Origin: Blastocatellia bacterium
GTDB lineage: Bacteria > Acidobacteriota > Blastocatellia > HR10 > J050
Assembly: GCA_026985075.1 (NCBI GenBank)
Contig: JALSQX010000056.1
Span: 1-40,357, forward strand
DNA length: 40,357 bases
Direction: 5' to 3'
The notes under the pieces are model-generated. The model made no database searches. It had not been told where the DNA came from and saw only the letters and a list, made by a program, of their open reading frames with translations. This document shows, piece after piece, positions 34,112 to 40,357 of the stretch. Positions within the stretch are counted from its first letter, which is position 1, and each line of letters begins with the position of its first letter. The translations under genes were made by a program, and so were the position numbers.

Positions 34112-35659
34112 TCAGACCATCTCCTTCAACTTCTTGCGATCGACCTTTCCCCGCTCGTTTTTGGGCAAATGGTCGATGAACTCGATTCGGCGCGGATATT
34201 TATACGGCGCGATGGTGGCCTTGACGAATTCCTTCAACTCCTGCTCCAGCTCGCTGGACGCGGCGACCGTCTCTCTGAGGACGACGAACGCTTTCGGTTT
34301 CACCAATCCCTGCTCATCGCGATAGCCCACGACAGCGCATTCCTTCACCGCCTCATGCCGAAGCAAACAGTTCTCGATCTCCACCGGGGAGACCCAGATT
34401 CCGCCCACCTTGAGCATATCATCGGCGCGCCCGCAATAGTAGAAGTAGCCCTGCTCATCTTGACGAAACTGATCCCCGGTATTCACCCAATCGCCGTGAA
34501 AGACCTGTTTCGATTTCTCGTGTGCCTGCCAGTAGCCGACGGCCGCGCTATCGCCTTTAATCCACAACGTGCCGATGTGGCCCGGCGGAACTTCCCGACC
34601 TTCCGGATCCACGATCTTCGCCTGGTATCCGGGAACGACCTTTCCCAGACTTCCCGGCTTGACGTCATCGAGTCGATTGGAAATGTAAATGTGGAATGTT
34701 TCAGCCGATCCAATGCCATCGAGGATTTCGACGCCGAACATCTCTTTCCAGCGATGGTATAACTCGACGGAGAGCGCCTCGCCCGCCGAGATGCACACGC
34801 GCAACGAGCTCACATCGCGCCGCGAAGCATCCGGCGCCTGGACCATGGCATTGATCATCGTGGGCACCGAAGTGAGAATCGTCGGTCGATACTTCTCAAT
34901 CATGTCGAACAAGCGTTCGGGCGTGGAACGCTCCGGGAAGATGGCCGTCGCCCCTCCCACGGCGAAGGGGAAGAGGAGATTGGTCCCCGTGGCATATCCA
35001 AAAAACAGCTTGGGCACGGCCACCGTGAGGTCGTTCTCCTGAACGCGCAATACCTGCTTGGCATAGCACTCGGTGTTGTAAGGGAGATCGTGATGCAAAT
35101 GAACCGCCGCTTTGGGAAAGCCGGTGCTCCCGGACGTGAACAGCCAGATGGCGACATCATCCCGCGACGTTTCGGCCAGTTCCAACTCGTCCGACATCTG
35201 GTCGATGAGGCGATCATACGAAGGATACGAGCTCGGCCCTCGACCCACGACGAGGATCTCTTTCAAATATTTACTCCGGTCGGCCACGGCGTGAACGCGC
35301 TCAATGGCTGATTCGTGGACGATGGCCACCTTGGCCCGCGTGTAATTGAGATAGTACTCATAATCGCTCGGCGGCAGGATGGTGTTGACCATGGTGATGA
35401 CAGCGCCGATCTTGGCGATGCCGAACCAACTGGCCACAAACTCGGGACAATCGGGGAGCACCATGAGCACGCGATCTTCCATCTCCACCCCTAGCGCGCG
35501 CAGGGCGTTACCCACTCGATTCGAGGCGCGGACGATATCCCGGTAGGTGAACGTTTCGTCCCGGTAATAGAGACAAATCTTATCGGCGCGACCAGCGGCG
35601 ATATTGTGGTCGAGAAAATAGGTGGCCATATTGAAGGTTTCCGGAAAAGTGATCGCCAT
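34112..35659 (-). CDS. Benzoate-CoA ligase family protein (acyl-adenylate/CoA ligase)
   Basis: 515 residues, the usual length for this ANL group. The opening F-N-M-A-T-Y-F-L-D-H-N-I-A-A-G-R-A-D-K matches benzoate-CoA ligases. The P-loop T-S-G-S-T-G-F-P-K-A lies at 175-184; the adenylation motif around G-I-G-S-A-E-T-F and the hinge region G-R-A-D-D-M-L-K-V-G-G-I-W-V-S-P are intact; the catalytic Lys is K505 in N-E-R-G-K-V-D-R-K-K. It should activate a carboxylic acid, probably benzoate or a related aromatic acid, to its CoA thioester using ATP. No aromatic-ring-degrading genes are nearby, so the substrate is open. The ATG at 35659 has GGAGG 5 bases upstream; the longer frame to 35833 spans the promoter and is rejected. 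Confidence 0.88.
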   Translation of the reverse strand: MAITFPETFNMATYFLDHNIAAGRADKICLYYRDETFTYRDIVRASNRVGNALRALGVEMEDRVLMVLPDCPEFVASWFGIAKIGAVITMVNTILPPSDYEYYLNYTRAKVAIVHESAIERVHAVADRSKYLKEILVVGRGPSSYPSYDRLIDQMSDELELAETSRDDVAIWLFTSGSTGFPKAAVHLHHDLPYNTECYAKQVLRVQENDLTVAVPKLFFGYATGTNLLFPFAVGGATAIFPERSTPERLFDMIEKYRPTILTSVPTMINAMVQAPDASRRDVSSLRVCISAGEALSVELYHRWKEMFGVEILDGIGSAETFHIYISNRLDDVKPGSLGKVVPGYQAKIVDPEGREVPPGHIGTLWIKGDSAAVGYWQAHEKSKQVFHGDWVNTGDQFRQDEQGYFYYCGRADDMLKVGGIWVSPVEIENCLLRHEAVKECAVVGYRDEQGLVKPKAFVVLRETVAASSELEQELKEFVKATIAPYKYPRRIEFIDHLPKNERGKVDRKKLKEMV

Positions 35660-35693
35660 AACTCCTCCCCGCTCTGATGATCTGCCGCCATTT

Positions 35694-35722
35694 TTAATGA
35701 CATACCAGGCGCCGCCTGTCAA
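35694..35722 (-). promoter_or_regulatory. Putative sigma-70 promoter of the acyl-CoA ligase
   Basis: On the minus strand a perfect TTGACA (35722-35717), a 17-base spacer with GC-rich dyad GGCGGCGCC, and CATTAA (35699-35694) preceded by TGT. The -10 matches only 3 of 6 bases but has a TGn extension. Confidence 0.4.
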
Positions 35723-36059
35723 GGTGACGAACGAAGGGAACGGTGCACCAACCGAATATTGACCGTCATCGAGGAATGTCATGAACGCCTCAGGGAGACC
35801 CCCCATTACGGCGAACTCCGAAAGGCGTCGCATCTATGGGAACCGGGGCGTCTCTCTGGTGTGGTGATCGCTGCACCGAAAAGGAGATACTGCGCTCATC
35901 AGTGACCCGACGAGGAAGTCGCTTATGGGTCCGCCCGCTCGCGCCACATTGTCGAAGGGGTGATCTTCTCATCAACCATCGCATCGCGACGGAAGCGATG
36001 GAAGGTCTCCCGCCTGCGACCATCCTCTGATCGCGGATGCCGTCAGATCACCCCTGATG
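35723..36059. other. Gene-free stretch
   Basis: About 340 bases between the ligase promoter and the end of the unrecognised gene. Only short frames occur, with no Shine-Dalgarno or protein-like composition. I see no repeat or RNA signature. Confidence 0.4.
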
Positions 36060-36075
36060 CGGCCGAGCGCGGCCG
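36060..36075 (-). terminator. GC hairpin downstream of the unrecognised gene
   Basis: CGGCCG-AGCG-CGGCCG, a 6-bp stem, lies 39 bases beyond the stop codon at 36115. No T-run follows on the minus strand (GCATCAGGGG). Weak terminator candidate. Confidence 0.25.
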
Positions 36076-36114
36076 GCACACCGTCTGGGTATGCCTCTCT
36101 CCCAGATGAGGTAC

Positions 36115-36633
36115 TCACATGCGGGGCAAAGGATCATTCCCTCCCCGGCCGGTCCTGCCGAGTCGGCGATCGATGGCTTCCTTCAATGACATGGCTTTCT
36201 CCCACAGCTCAGCCAGTTGTTCCTCTGGAACATCCCCTCGCGGTCGTAATTCCCACGCCCCTCTCAGTGCGTCGGTCAGATTCTCCAGGTGACGCACGAG
36301 GATCAATCGCAACAAATCACGGGTGAGATTAATCCGAACCAGCTTCACCCGCGGTCCCCGAAAGAATCCCAACTCCTCCATGATTCGCTCTTCAGCAGCG
36401 ATTTGCGCAGGGGTATGTCCCTCGTAGAGCTTCTCTCGATGCTCGTCTTGTCCCTCGAGCACGAACTCAAACCGTTTATCGGCGCGCAAGAGTCTCACGA
36501 ACTCCTCAAATGGAGGAACCGGCAATGAACTCTCTCGTTGAAGCCTCAGCCAGAGTTTCCTCACGGGGACGATGACGTCTTCATCGGCGGCGAGCAAGCG
36601 CTCCGCCAGATCCAAAACCTGATAGATCATCAT
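36115..36633 (-). CDS. Unrecognised 172-residue protein, possible winged-helix N-terminus
   Basis: I do not recognise the family. The protein is acidic/basic mixed, soluble and mostly helical, without signal or TM. Residues about 1-60 (L-A-E-R-L-L...V-I-V-P-V-R-K-L-W-L-R-L, then F-E-E-F-V-R-L-L-R-A-D-K-R-F-E-F-V) have the helix-helix-strand rhythm of a winged helix, but similarity is too weak to call. The middle carries E-G-Q-D-E-H-R-E-K-L-Y-E-G and an E-L-G-F-F-R-G-P-R-V-K-L-V-R-I segment; the C-terminus has two amphipathic helices. Tandem ATGs at 36633 and 36630 follow GGAGGAGG with 4-7 bases, so expression looks real. A strong promoter and the 36909-36986 stem-loop lie about 275-390 bases upstream on the same strand and may form its leader. 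Confidence 0.6.
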   Translation of the reverse strand: MMIYQVLDLAERLLAADEDVIVPVRKLWLRLQRESSLPVPPFEEFVRLLRADKRFEFVLEGQDEHREKLYEGHTPAQIAAEERIMEELGFFRGPRVKLVRINLTRDLLRLILVRHLENLTDALRGAWELRPRGDVPEEQLAELWEKAMSLKEAIDRRLGRTGRGGNDPLPRM

Positions 36634-36908
36634 ACGACCTCCTCCCAGAGAGCCCGGGCACTGACCACTGGCCAGCATGCCCTTCATGGTTGCCGACCTT
36701 CATCCGACAAGGTGTTCTGCAGGAATCGCCTCCACGATGTATGTCAGGTGGCGACATCGGAGGGATCGAAGGATTCGCCCAGCGAACACGCTTCCTGAAC
36801 GAGCGCGGTCCCTGCCCCGAGACCAACAGGCACGGCTTCACTCGTCCTTCTCCCTCCCTCACGGGCCCCTCATGCTATGTTAGAGAAAAAGAACCTCAGC
36901 AAAATCGT

Positions 36909-36986
36909 GAGAGCAACCGTCCCGATTACTGTGTAACTCCGTGGCGAGAGTCATGTTAACAATAGTAATCTGGAACGGTCGCTCTC
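36909..36986 (-). ncRNA. Candidate structured RNA: 78-base stem-loop with 22-bp stem
   Basis: On the minus strand GAGAGCGACCGUUCC (36986-36972) pairs with GGGACGGUUGCUCUC (36923-36909): 13 Watson-Crick and 2 G-U pairs. After a single bulged A, GAUUACU (36970-36964) pairs perfectly with AGUAAUC (36930-36924). A 33-base apical region holds a further UGACUC/GAGUUA stem. On the plus strand the two G-U pairs become A-C mismatches, which favours the minus strand as the functional RNA. The promoter at 36996-37024 would start transcription 1-4 bases before the stem. A U-rich tract follows about 18 bases after the stem (GTTCTTTTTCTCT). It could be a small RNA, or the 5' leader of the gene at 36633. 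No known RNA family is recognised. Confidence 0.5.
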
Positions 36987-36995
36987 CGGGGCTAT

Positions 36996-37024
36996 ACAAT
37001 AAGCCATTCAGACACCTTTGTCAA
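36996..37024 (-). promoter_or_regulatory. Sigma-70 promoter directly upstream of the stem-loop RNA
   Basis: On the minus strand a perfect TTGACA (37024-37019), 17-base spacer, TATTGT (37001-36996). The predicted start is near 36988. The plus strand has an overlapping TACAAT (36995-37000) that could help transcribe the VOC gene, though its -35 is weak. Confidence 0.55.
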
Positions 37025-37185
37025 CCATTTTCTGTCCCCCGCTCGCTCCCGGGCAGAGAGGTGAACCCTCCCTCACATCCGGATATCCTGGATCGATCAT
37101 TTTTGCCTCCGCACCGGTCGGCGCGTATTGTGCGTGATCCATCGGTGGCCAAAACGCGCATCTCGTGCTACGATGAACATTGACG

Positions 37186-38013
37186 ATGGTTCGATTCAAG
37201 AGCATTCGCGTGGCTCTGCCGGTGAAAGATGTGAGACAGGCGGCCGCTTTCTTTGCCGAATTTCTCGGCTTCCATGTCGTCGAGGAGGGCGTTCAACGCC
37301 TGATACTGGGACATGGAGATCTTCGCCTGATGCTCATGAAAGTGGAGCCGGGAATGTCGCCTCCTCCCTCACCACTCTATGTGCAACTCACCGTCGACTC
37401 GCCATGGCAGGTGGATGAGCTGGCTGAACGGGCTCAACGGCTTCATATCCCTCTGCTCCAGGAACGAGTGACCGAATCCACGGGAAGGTGTTCCCTGGTC
37501 TGTCTGGGACCGGATGACCTCATGCTGGAGGTCGTCTATGAACCGGAGCGGCCCACGAGCTTCGCGCCCGAATCGGGCATGGCCCATCGAGCCGAAGCGC
37601 CCCTCCCTTCTCAGCCGTCGATTCCACTCAGCCCTCCATCTCCAGCCATACCCACGCAGGGCCGGGACTACCTCCTCCTGGCGAAAGAGCGATTGGCCAA
37701 GATCAAAGAGGAGCTGGCGCGCCTCTCGGTAGGGTTCTCACATGAGGACATTGCGACGATTCTCGATGAAATGCGAGAGAAAGTGACCAAGCGCTCTCGA
37801 GAGGCGGCAGAAAAGGTCGCCGCGAGCGCAGAACAAGAGTCGTCGCGCCATCCCCCTTCGCGGTCGGTAGAAGAGACGTTGGCTCAATACAAGCAACAGG
37901 TGCAACGGCAGTTCGAGCCGGAGACGCCGGGTGAGGAGGAAAGGCTCAAGCCAGTGCAAAAAACGCTCGCCCCCGCTCCCGATCGATCATCGTCCAACCG
38001 GCGAGACGAATAA
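37186..38013 (+). CDS. VOC (glyoxalase-like) domain protein with long helical C-terminal tail
   Basis: 275 residues. Residues about 3-120 form one vicinal-oxygen-chelate domain: S-I-R-V-A-L-P-V-K-D-V-R-Q-A-A-A-F-F-A-E-F-L-G-F, then V-Q-L-T-V-D-S-P and L-V-C-L-G-P-D-D-L-M-L-E-V-V-Y-E. The usual metal ligands (His/Glu on strands) are mostly absent: Val replaces the first His, though the late E in L-E-V is present, so a dioxygenase or glyoxalase activity is doubtful. A Pro/Ser-rich linker (125-160) leads to a charged helix (L-L-L-A-K-E-R-L-A-K-I-K-E-E-L-A-R-L, 163-180) and Glu/Gln/Ala-rich segments to the end. The ATG at 37186 is preferred to a TTG at 37180; the Shine-Dalgarno is weak. It looks like a binding or scaffold protein with unknown partners. 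Confidence 0.72.
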   Translation: MVRFKSIRVALPVKDVRQAAAFFAEFLGFHVVEEGVQRLILGHGDLRLMLMKVEPGMSPPPSPLYVQLTVDSPWQVDELAERAQRLHIPLLQERVTESTGRCSLVCLGPDDLMLEVVYEPERPTSFAPESGMAHRAEAPLPSQPSIPLSPPSPAIPTQGRDYLLLAKERLAKIKEELARLSVGFSHEDIATILDEMREKVTKRSREAAEKVAASAEQESSRHPPSRSVEETLAQYKQQVQRQFEPETPGEEERLKPVQKTLAPAPDRSSSNRRDE

Positions 38014-38362
38014 GAAGCACTGGGACGGTCGATTCTCCCATCGTCGAGCGTTGACACCACATGGACGTTCCTTCCGGGAGACTCAAGTCATCGAGCCGTT
38101 CGTTCGACCTCCCGAGCCCATCCCGCCTCGTCGAGAGGGCGCGCGACCTGGTTGATCGCCCCCTTCGCATGGGGCAAAGGATGGGGTGAAGGTGATGCCA
38201 TACCGCGCCCATCACTGTGACACTCTCATCTCCGCCACTCAGTTCGATCGAACGGACTCCGATGGGAATGGGAGAACGATTGAGCGGTTCATCGCCCGGA
38301 GGGGAGAATGTAAGGAGCGCCGATTCAGAACTCGCGTGGAATGATGAGAAGGAGAGGACCAG
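38014..38362. other. Gene-free region between VOC and cpaF genes, with a 12-bp palindrome
   Basis: About 350 bases without a convincing gene. It holds a perfect palindrome GTTCGATCGAAC (38242-38253) and a small GCCCC/GGGGC hairpin (38158-38175), possibly ending the VOC transcript. No tadB/tadC-like gene follows cpaF here. Confidence 0.4.
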
Positions 38363-38386
38363 GCCTCCCCCCTTCTGGGAGGAGGC
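38363..38386 (-). terminator. Strong hairpin after cpaF
   Basis: GCCTCCCCCC-TTCT-GGGAGGAGGC forms a 6-bp plus 3-bp stem with one mismatch and a 4-base loop, 9 bases beyond the cpaF stop on the minus strand, followed by C/T-rich sequence. A likely transcript end, which makes cpaF monocistronic. Confidence 0.5.
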
Positions 38387-38395
38387 GAAAGCGGC

Positions 38396-39745
38396 TCAGA
38401 TGTCGTTGAACAATGAGCTGGGAAGCTCGTATCCGTAGCGACGCAAGCGGTCCGCAAAGCGCGGTCGAATGCCCGTCGCTCGATGGCGCCCGAGGACGCG
38501 ACCTTCGCTGTCGACGCCCACGCGCTCGAACTTGAAGATATCCTGCATGGCGATGACATCGCCTTCGATGCCGGTGATCTCGGTGATACTGGTGACCTTC
38601 CGCGATCCATCTTCGAGGCGCGTGGCCTGAATGAGAAGATGGACGGCGGAAGCGATCTGCTGGCGCATCGCCTTATCGGTGAGGTTCAATCCGGCCATCG
38701 AGATCATCGTTTCCAGGCGAGAGAGCGCATCTCGAGGTGAGTTGGCATGGATGGTGGTCAGCGATCCATCGTGCCCGGTATTCATGGCCTGCAACATGTC
38801 GATGGCTTCCTCGCCGCGCACCTCCCCGATGACGATGCGATCCGGTCGCATGCGCAAAGCGTTGCGAACCAGGTCGCGCTGCGTCACTTCCCCCTTCCCT
38901 TCGATGTTGGGAGGACGGGTCTCCAGTCGAACGACGTGGGGTTGTTGAAGTTGGAGTTCTGCCGAATCCTCGATAGTGATGATGCGTTCATCCGGTGGGA
39001 TGAAAGAAGAGAGGACATTGAGGAGCGTCGTCTTCCCGGCGCCGGTTCCACCGGAAATGATAATGTTCAGTCGCGCCTTGACGCATCCTTCCAGGACGTA
39101 AGCCATATCTTCGGTGAGCGTTCCTCTCCTGATGAGCTCGTGCATATCGATCTTGATCGTGCCAAATCGTCGGATGGAGAGAGCCGGACCATCAATGGCC
39201 AGGGGCGGAATGATGGCATTGACGCGCGAGCCGTCCGGTAACCGGGCATCAACCATGGGCGACGACTCATCAATGCGGCGCCCCACGCGCGATACAATGC
39301 GATCGATGATTTGGAGCAAATGTTCGTCATTTTGGAAGCGAACATCCACCCGCTCGAGCTTTCCATGCCGCTCGACGTAGACTTGATTGTATCCATTGAC
39401 CAGAATATCAGAGATGGTGGGGTCGTGCAGAAGGGGCTCCAGCGGTCCCAACCCAAACAGTTCGTCTCGCACTTCCCGCACCACGCGCTCCCGCTCGGCT
39501 ATGCTCAGCGGGATATTCTGGGAAATGATCATTTCTTCGGCGATGCGCGTGATCTGCTTTTCCAACAAAGCGGGCTCGATGTTACTCAACTGGGCCAGAT
39601 CGAGCTTACCCACCAGGTTGCGGTGTAATTGCGCCTTGATCTCCTGCAATCGCTGGTGACCGTTACTATTCTGCTCTTTGAGCTGATCGGAGATGGGCAA
39701 TCGATTCCACTCGGAGCGCAATCTTTCCCTCAGTCCTGTGCTCAT
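38396..39745 (-). CDS. cpaF: CpaF/TadA-type secretion ATPase
   Basis: 449 residues. A variable helical N-terminus (1-85) is followed by the N-terminal domain of type II/IV secretion ATPases ([16 protein letters not shown], about 111-126). The ATPase core has Walker [10 protein letters not shown] (232-240), Asp box I-T-I-E-D-S-A-E-L (256-264), Walker [13 protein letters not shown] (303-314) and His box T-T-I-H-A-N-S (330-336). It should power assembly of a Tad-type (Flp) pilus at the inner membrane. The remaining tad genes are not in the window, and a hairpin follows directly, so the gene is separated from partners. The ATG at 39745 has GGAGG 9 bases upstream; a TTG three bases earlier is an alternative. 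A sigma-54-like promoter lies 65-81 bases upstream. Confidence 0.9.
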   Translation of the reverse strand: MSTGLRERLRSEWNRLPISDQLKEQNSNGHQRLQEIKAQLHRNLVGKLDLAQLSNIEPALLEKQITRIAEEMIISQNIPLSIAERERVVREVRDELFGLGPLEPLLHDPTISDILVNGYNQVYVERHGKLERVDVRFQNDEHLLQIIDRIVSRVGRRIDESSPMVDARLPDGSRVNAIIPPLAIDGPALSIRRFGTIKIDMHELIRRGTLTEDMAYVLEGCVKARLNIIISGGTGAGKTTLLNVLSSFIPPDERIITIEDSAELQLQQPHVVRLETRPPNIEGKGEVTQRDLVRNALRMRPDRIVIGEVRGEEAIDMLQAMNTGHDGSLTTIHANSPRDALSRLETMISMAGLNLTDKAMRQQIASAVHLLIQATRLEDGSRKVTSITEITGIEGDVIAMQDIFKFERVGVDSEGRVLGRHRATGIRPRFADRLRRYGYELPSSLFNDI

Positions 39746-39809
39746 CAATCATATCCTCCTCGTGTGTACTGTCACGGCATCGAATTCACATTCACTCCAT
39801 GTGGAGTAA

Positions 39810-39826
39810 TGCAATTCTCATGCCGA
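39810..39826 (-). promoter_or_regulatory. Sigma-54-like promoter of cpaF
   Basis: The minus strand reads TCGGCATGAGAATTGCA, two mismatches from TTGGCACGRNNNTTGCW with correct GG-N10-GC spacing (GG 39824-39823, GC 39812-39811). The start near 39799 gives a leader of about 54 bases. The flank resembles the promoter at 10639-10655: both read GGCA(C/T)GAGA(G/A)TTGCATT(T/A)CTC. Confidence 0.65.
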
Positions 39827-39953
39827 AGTCGCCATTTCCCCGGATGGGGCCCAAACTCATTGACAGAGAAAAGGTTCATCGGTGAATGAGGAACGTCTCC
39901 CAGAGGAAAGTCCACCTGCCGGATCTCAACGGTGAAACAGTCAGTGAGCGAGG

Positions 39954-39972
39954 TGTCGCAAAAGTGAAACGA
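39954..39972. promoter_or_regulatory. Candidate upstream activator site for cpaF
   Basis: TGTCGCAAA (39954-39962) followed by GTGAAACGA; GTGAAACAG also occurs at 39932-39940. The nonamer lies 128-136 bp beyond the -24 element, close to the 124-132 bp at the PQQ-propeller promoter. It lies in the gap between cpaF and the sigma-54 activator gene. Confidence 0.3.
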
Positions 39973-39989
39973 TGCGGCCGGAATCCGAC

Positions 39990-40357
39990 TCAGCCATACC
40001 GCACCGTGTAGGTACCCCGAATGCCGTATTTCTTCATCCGTCGCCAGAGAGTGACCCGACTGATCCCCAACTCCTTGGCCGCCCGCTCCAGATTGCCATC
40101 GTTTCGCTCGATGGCCTCCAGGATGAGCTCGCGTTCGCGGTCATCGAGGGCTTTCAACCGCCCCCGGCCGCTCCCGGCGCTGGCCGCGCTCGCTTCGGTC
40201 GGCAGTTCTGACGTCGCCGTCCGGGTTTCCGCCTCGCGGAGTTGAGGGGGGAGAAGATCCAGGGTGATCAACGGTCCCTCGGCCATGGTCACCGCCTGCT
40301 CGATGATGTGCTTCAACTCCCGCACATTCCCCGGATACTCATAGGCCAACAACGCCC
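39990..40357 (-). CDS. NtrC-family sigma-54-dependent activator, C-terminal part
   Basis: The last 122 or so codons of a gene whose 5' part lies beyond the right edge. The fragment begins in the AAA+ C-subdomain (Y-E-Y-P-G-N-V-R-E-L-K-H-I-I-E-Q-A-V, the W-P-G-N-V-R-E-L region). A variable Ser/Ala/Gly linker follows, then a Fis-type helix-turn-helix (about 25-30 residues from the end: A-A-K-E-L-G-I-S-R-V-T-L-W-R-R-M-K-K-Y-G). It activates RNA polymerase-sigma-54 from upstream DNA sites. The N-terminal receiver or sensor domain is not visible, so signal input is unknown. It is followed on the same strand by cpaF, whose promoter looks sigma-54 dependent; control of cpaF and perhaps of the PQQ-propeller gene is inference. 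Confidence 0.9.
   Translation of the reverse strand, partial: ALLAYEYPGNVRELKHIIEQAVTMAEGPLITLDLLPPQLREAETRTATSELPTEASAASAGSGRGRLKALDDRERELILEAIERNDGNLERAAKELGISRVTLWRRMKKYGIRGTYTVRYG

Noticed and set aside
35790-36030. Short frames of 64-77 codons on both strands in the gap after the ligase
   Set aside because: No ribosome site, no conserved motif, and both strands are equally open, so there is no support for a gene.
37117-37133. GG-N10-GC match upstream of the VOC gene (GGCGCGTATTGTGC)
   Set aside because: Four to five mismatches to the sigma-54 consensus, and the flank does not match the two good promoters.

Overview
The window is a moderately GC-rich bacterial chromosome segment from a Gram-negative (diderm) organism, shown by a TolC-type outer-membrane channel, RND efflux parts and many signal peptides. 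The mix of gene types (CSLREA/parallel beta-helix protein, NHLRC2-like thioredoxin/NHL protein, ferredoxin-metallo-beta-lactamase fusion, PII-like protein behind a heavy-metal RND pump, DUF302, sigma-54 promoters) is what I associate with Acidobacteriota. That assignment is inference: there is no rRNA or other phylogenetic marker in the window. I found no tRNA, rRNA, CRISPR array, insertion sequence or phage gene.

Layout. 1-1200 (minus): a truncated triple zinc-ribbon protein and a SAM methyltransferase. 1300-8500 (plus): a heavy-metal efflux operon behind a near-consensus sigma-70 promoter: a small secreted protein with a C-F-C-C-C cluster, a TolC/CzcC-like channel, a CzcB-like adaptor, a CzcA-type HME-RND pump and a PII-like protein. 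A short coiled-coil/TM gene lies antisense between adaptor and pump. 8550-10600 (minus): DUF302 protein, an extremely Met-rich periplasmic protein, and a His/Met-rich PQQ-type propeller behind a full-consensus sigma-54 promoter. These look like accessory metal-handling genes. 10830-15690 (minus): a four-gene run of sulfotransferase, two alkaline-phosphatase-superfamily enzymes and a GT4 glycosyltransferase, probably for surface glycan or lipid modification. 15896-17026 (minus): an exported trypsin-like protease. 17442-19859 (plus): an AzgA-like purine permease with a structured leader, then a DDAH.

19868-21906: a divergent pair (SDR reductase; class-V aminotransferase fold enzyme) that shares a symmetric -10 element. 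22045-25744 (plus): a MacA-like adaptor and two MacB/FtsX permeases without an ATPase. 25752-27054 (minus): ferredoxin-MBL fusion and acyl-CoA thioesterase. 27402-30893 (plus): a 1163-residue secreted FG-GAP + CSLREA + beta-helix protein. 31077-35659 (minus): NHLRC2-like protein, creatininase-family hydrolase, benzoate-CoA-ligase-family enzyme. 36115-37185: an unrecognised gene, then a gene-poor stretch with a near-perfect 22-bp RNA stem-loop directly downstream of its own promoter. 37186-38013 (plus): VOC domain fused to a helical tail. 38396-40357 (minus): a CpaF-type secretion ATPase behind a second sigma-54-like promoter, and the truncated C-terminus of an NtrC-family sigma-54 activator.

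The most interesting signals are the candidate structured RNA at 36909-36986 and the apparent sigma-54 link between the PQQ/Met-rich module and cpaF. Both promoters share flanking sequence, and each has the same nonamer TGTCGCAAA about 125-135 bp upstream, with an NtrC-type activator gene next to one of them. The efflux operon's Cys-cluster protein and the ATPase-less MacA/MacB/MacB set also deserve attention.
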